A stretch of 16,915 nt of DNA, taken from CAZPZZ01 sp964591245. Lineage in GTDB: Bacteria; Acidobacteriota; Vicinamibacteria; Vicinamibacterales; UBA8438. Below the pieces are notes generated by a model. The model was not told the origin of the DNA and ran no database searches. It worked only from the letters and a program-made list of their open reading frames with translations. Position 1 is the stretch's first letter; each line of letters starts with the position of its first letter. The stretch lies in assembly GCA_964591245.1 (NCBI GenBank), contig CAZPZZ010000086.1, forward strand, positions 1-16,915, in the 5' to 3' direction. Shown one piece after another: positions 15,522-16,915 of the stretch. Made by a program: the position numbers and the translations under genes.

Positions 15522-16289
15522 ATGACCGTGGATCGACTGATACTCTGGCTCGTTATACTTGGCGTTCTTGTGGTGAATCCGCGTCTTGCCTGGGCGCAGC
15601 AGGAGCCAGTATATGCAGTGTACGACGGGTTTCTGACAACAGATGATGGTCTCTATGTGGTCGCGTTTGCGTATTTCAGTCACAACTTCGAGCCGGTGAC
15701 GATACCCGTCGGGCCGCAGAATACCTTCGGACCAGATCCCGTCGACCGCCGGCAGCCCACCAGGTTCTTACCAGGGCATCATCGATTTCAGTGCGTCATG
15801 GTGATGGGGGCGGAGTTCGCTGGGGATTTGGAATGGACGGTGGGCCACGCGGGTACGACCTCCGCGACAAGTCGCGACATGCTGCAGTACAACTGGGAAC
15901 TTGAAGACCGCTCGGTTGCCACTGCGTTGAGAGGGGTCGACACGACGGTGGCACCCCGCGGGGTGTGTCTGAATCGGCCTCCGACTATCAGGTTCCTCGG
16001 TCTGCGCAATGGGCCGGACGGTGCGCCGCCGGAGGTAACGACCGCGCTTGACGGTCCACTCAAGCTGTTCGGCAGCGTCCGTGACGAAGGATTACCCAGG
16101 GAGGAGGCCTTGCGGAGCGAGTGGCGCGTGCTGCGTGGTCCTGGTCCGGTGGCGTTTAGTGCGGCGGACGAGCCCAGGACGCTTGCATCATTCGAGATGC
16201 AGGGCGAGTACGAGCTGGAGCTGTGGGCGGGAGACGGAGAGTACGAGGCTCGTGGTCGTGTGGTTGTGCACGTAACGGGCGCGCCCTGA
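15522..16289 (+). CDS. Conserved secreted protein of unknown function with C-terminal Ig/PKD-like domain
   Basis: A 255-residue protein with a signal peptide (LILWLVILGVLVVNPRLAWA, cleavage near AWAQ at 26). Residues about 28-150 form a domain I do not know by name: a YDGFLTTDDGLYVVAFAYFS strand pair, IPVGPQNTFGPDPVDRRQPT (61-80), and FLPGHHRFQCVMV. I recall similar IPVGP.N.F.P...D..QPT.F proteins from Acidobacteria and Gemmatimonadetes, function unknown. Residues about 155-252 look like a PKD/Ig-type beta-sandwich: LFGSVRDEGLP, SEWRVLRGPGPVAFS, then GEYELELWAGDGE. Only two cysteines remain after the signal (C91, C149), possibly a disulfide. The start at 15522 has GGAG about 8 bases upstream; the open frame to the left lacks signal-peptide character. 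It is divergent from the copper monooxygenase gene. Its last codons recur after the assembly gap. Confidence 0.8.
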   Translation: MTVDRLILWLVILGVLVVNPRLAWAQQEPVYAVYDGFLTTDDGLYVVAFAYFSHNFEPVTIPVGPQNTFGPDPVDRRQPTRFLPGHHRFQCVMVMGAEFAGDLEWTVGHAGTTSATSRDMLQYNWELEDRSVATALRGVDTTVAPRGVCLNRPPTIRFLGLRNGPDGAPPEVTTALDGPLKLFGSVRDEGLPREEALRSEWRVLRGPGPVAFSAADEPRTLASFEMQGEYELELWAGDGEYEARGRVVVHVTGAP

Positions 16290-16406
16290 CCGTGAGATCA
16301 AAGAGGCCGTCAACGTGTCTCCGACGGAGAGCCGCACCGCTCCTCTTTAATAGCGGTCATCGGTTGTCTGTATCAAGCGTCACTTCGACCTGTGTTTACT
16401 GGATCG
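16247..16406. repeat. Direct repeat copy 1, left of the assembly gap
   Basis: About 160 bases, roughly 85% identical by eye (one small indel) to the segment at 16417-16577. It spans the last 13 codons of the secreted PKD-like gene, the intergenic region, and a minus-strand fragment like the C-terminus of the CFA-synthase-like gene. It runs exactly up to the N run. Confidence 0.8.
16373..16406 (-). CDS. C-terminal fragment of a CFA-synthase-like methyltransferase, cut by the assembly gap
   Basis: On the minus strand the last ten codons before a TGA (16373-16375) read DPVNTGRSDA. The tail of the larger fragment on the other side of the gap reads DPANTVRSGA; seven of ten residues match. This suggests the left contig enters the same gene, or a paralogue, before the sequence is lost in the N run. 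By itself it is too short to classify; the call rests on the matching position and flanking repeat. Confidence 0.45.
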
Positions 16407-16416
16407 NNNNNNNNNN
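16407..16416. other. Assembly gap (10 N)
   Basis: Ten undetermined bases. A fixed run of 10 N is a common scaffold-join placeholder, so the true distance is unknown and could be zero, negative (overlap) or large. Similar sequence on both sides makes the join itself doubtful. Confidence 0.95.
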
Positions 16417-16465
16417 GGCCCGTGGTCGTGTGGTTGTGTACGTAACGGTCGCGCCCTGCCCGTGA
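16417..16465 (+). CDS. 3' fragment of a second copy or variant of the secreted PKD-like gene
   Basis: Starting directly after the N run, the plus strand encodes ARGRVVVYVTVAPCP and stops at TGA (16463-16465). The first copy ends ARGRVVVHVTGAP. Thus 11 of 13 residues match, and a TGA-to-TGC change lets this copy run two residues longer. The upstream part is missing in the gap. It may be the end of a tandem paralogue, or the same gene from a related strain joined during scaffolding. Confidence 0.6.
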
Positions 16466-16577
16466 GATCGGAGAGGCCGTCAATGTATCTGCGCCGGAGA
16501 CACGCACTGCTCCTCCTCTAATGGCGGTCCCCGGTCGTCTGTATCAAGCGCCACTTCGGACTGTGTTGGCTGGATCG
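16417..16577. repeat. Direct repeat copy 2, right of the assembly gap
   Basis: Counterpart of 16247-16406 with about 85% identity. It begins at the first base after the N run and ends inside the C-terminal tail of the CFA-synthase-like gene, so any comparison further right is impossible because copy 1 stops at the gap. Confidence 0.8.
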
Positions 16578-16915
16578 AGCGATTGCGTGTTTTCTTTTCG
16601 CAGCAGTAGCTGAACGTCGCCAATGGTGCGTTCTAGAAATCCAGCCTCTGAGTAGCAGAAGTAGAAATCCCAGAGACGGAGTAATCGGTCGGGATATCCA
16701 AGTTCTCGAAGGTGGTTCCACTGGGAATGAAGCGAGGACTTCCAACGGCGAAGTGTCGGCGGATAGTGCTCAGTGATGTCGCGCAGTCCGACCACCGACA
16801 AATTCGTGTGCCTGTCGAGGAGGGTCCGCAGCAGTTCGACCGATGGGAGAAATCCGCCCGGGAAGATGTAGCGCTGGATGAAATCGACTCCACGCGTATA
16901 ACTTTCTAGAAGCTG
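16544..16915 (-). CDS. Cyclopropane-fatty-acyl-phospholipid synthase-like SAM methyltransferase, C-terminal part
   Basis: Partial gene: 123 residues, entering from the right edge and ending in TGA (16544-16546). The segment FIQRYIFPGGFLPSVELLR, then LRDITEHYPPTLRRWKSSL, then LGYPDRLLRLWDFYFCYSEA and GFLERTIGDVQLLLRK, is the characteristic C-terminus of the CFA synthase family. These enzymes add a methylene group from S-adenosylmethionine to unsaturated acyl chains of membrane phospholipids; related members make other methylated lipids. The SAM-binding half lies outside the window, so substrate and activity cannot be judged. After the usual end (QLLLRK) a short tail of about 16 residues follows; this tail falls partly within the repeat next to the gap. 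It is convergent with the secreted PKD-like gene fragment. Confidence 0.88.
   Translation of the reverse strand, partial: QLLESYTRGVDFIQRYIFPGGFLPSVELLRTLLDRHTNLSVVGLRDITEHYPPTLRRWKSSLHSQWNHLRELGYPDRLLRLWDFYFCYSEAGFLERTIGDVQLLLRKENTQSLDPANTVRSGA

Noticed and set aside
16336..16357. Inverted repeat ACCGCT...AGCGGT as a terminator for the secreted PKD-like gene
   Set aside because: The stem is 6 bp with a 10-base loop, and it is not preserved in the copy right of the gap.
1..16915. tRNA, rRNA, CRISPR, insertion sequences or prophage genes
   Set aside because: None was recognised by reading both strands; the only repeated segment is the pair around the assembly gap.

Overview
The window is GC-rich bacterial DNA with a 10-base run of N near the right end, so it is a scaffold, probably from a metagenome assembly. 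The best taxonomic clue is the 815-residue MacB/FtsX-type permease at 1666-4113. It has the two-module, no-ATPase layout of the 'acidobacterial duplicated orphan permease' (ADOP) family. Together with the many exported proteins, a secreted ankyrin protein, a cytochrome c/copper monooxygenase fusion and a secreted protein with a PKD/Ig-like end, this points to Acidobacteriota, perhaps Vicinamibacteria. That placement is inferred from gene content; no rRNA or marker gene is present.

Layout. Left block (1-8100), all minus strand: the N-terminal part of an exported gamma-glutamyltransferase (runs off the left edge), a DUF3050 protein, the ADOP permease, a secreted metallo-beta-lactamase-fold hydrolase, a Tat-exported enolase-superfamily protein resembling L-rhamnonate dehydratase, and an exported SxxK serine hydrolase. 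Gaps between most of these genes are 80-230 bases and two contain perfect hairpins, so this looks like a run of short transcription units rather than one tight operon. Centre: a single plus-strand gene (8229-9644) encodes an AlgI-type MBOAT membrane protein in which both usual active-site histidines are replaced. It converges on a lone cytochrome b gene (9657-10490).

Right block, read leftwards from 15397: a secreted monoheme cytochrome c fused to a PHM-like copper monooxygenase, a secreted ankyrin-repeat protein, and a benzoylformate-decarboxylase-like ThDP enzyme only 5 bases behind it, followed after 141 bases by the cytochrome b gene. These may form one transcription unit, but no shared pathway is established. 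Divergent from the copper protein lies a small secreted protein with an Ig/PKD-like C-terminus (15522-16289).

The right end (16290-16915) holds the assembly gap, flanked by two roughly 85% identical 160-base segments. Each carries the 3' end of the secreted-protein gene and the 3' end of a convergent cyclopropane-fatty-acid-synthase-like gene. Either two overlapping contigs from related strains were joined, or there is a true tandem duplication; the former is the simpler reading. No tRNA, rRNA, CRISPR array, insertion sequence or phage gene was recognised, and no gene-free stretch exceeds about 230 bases.
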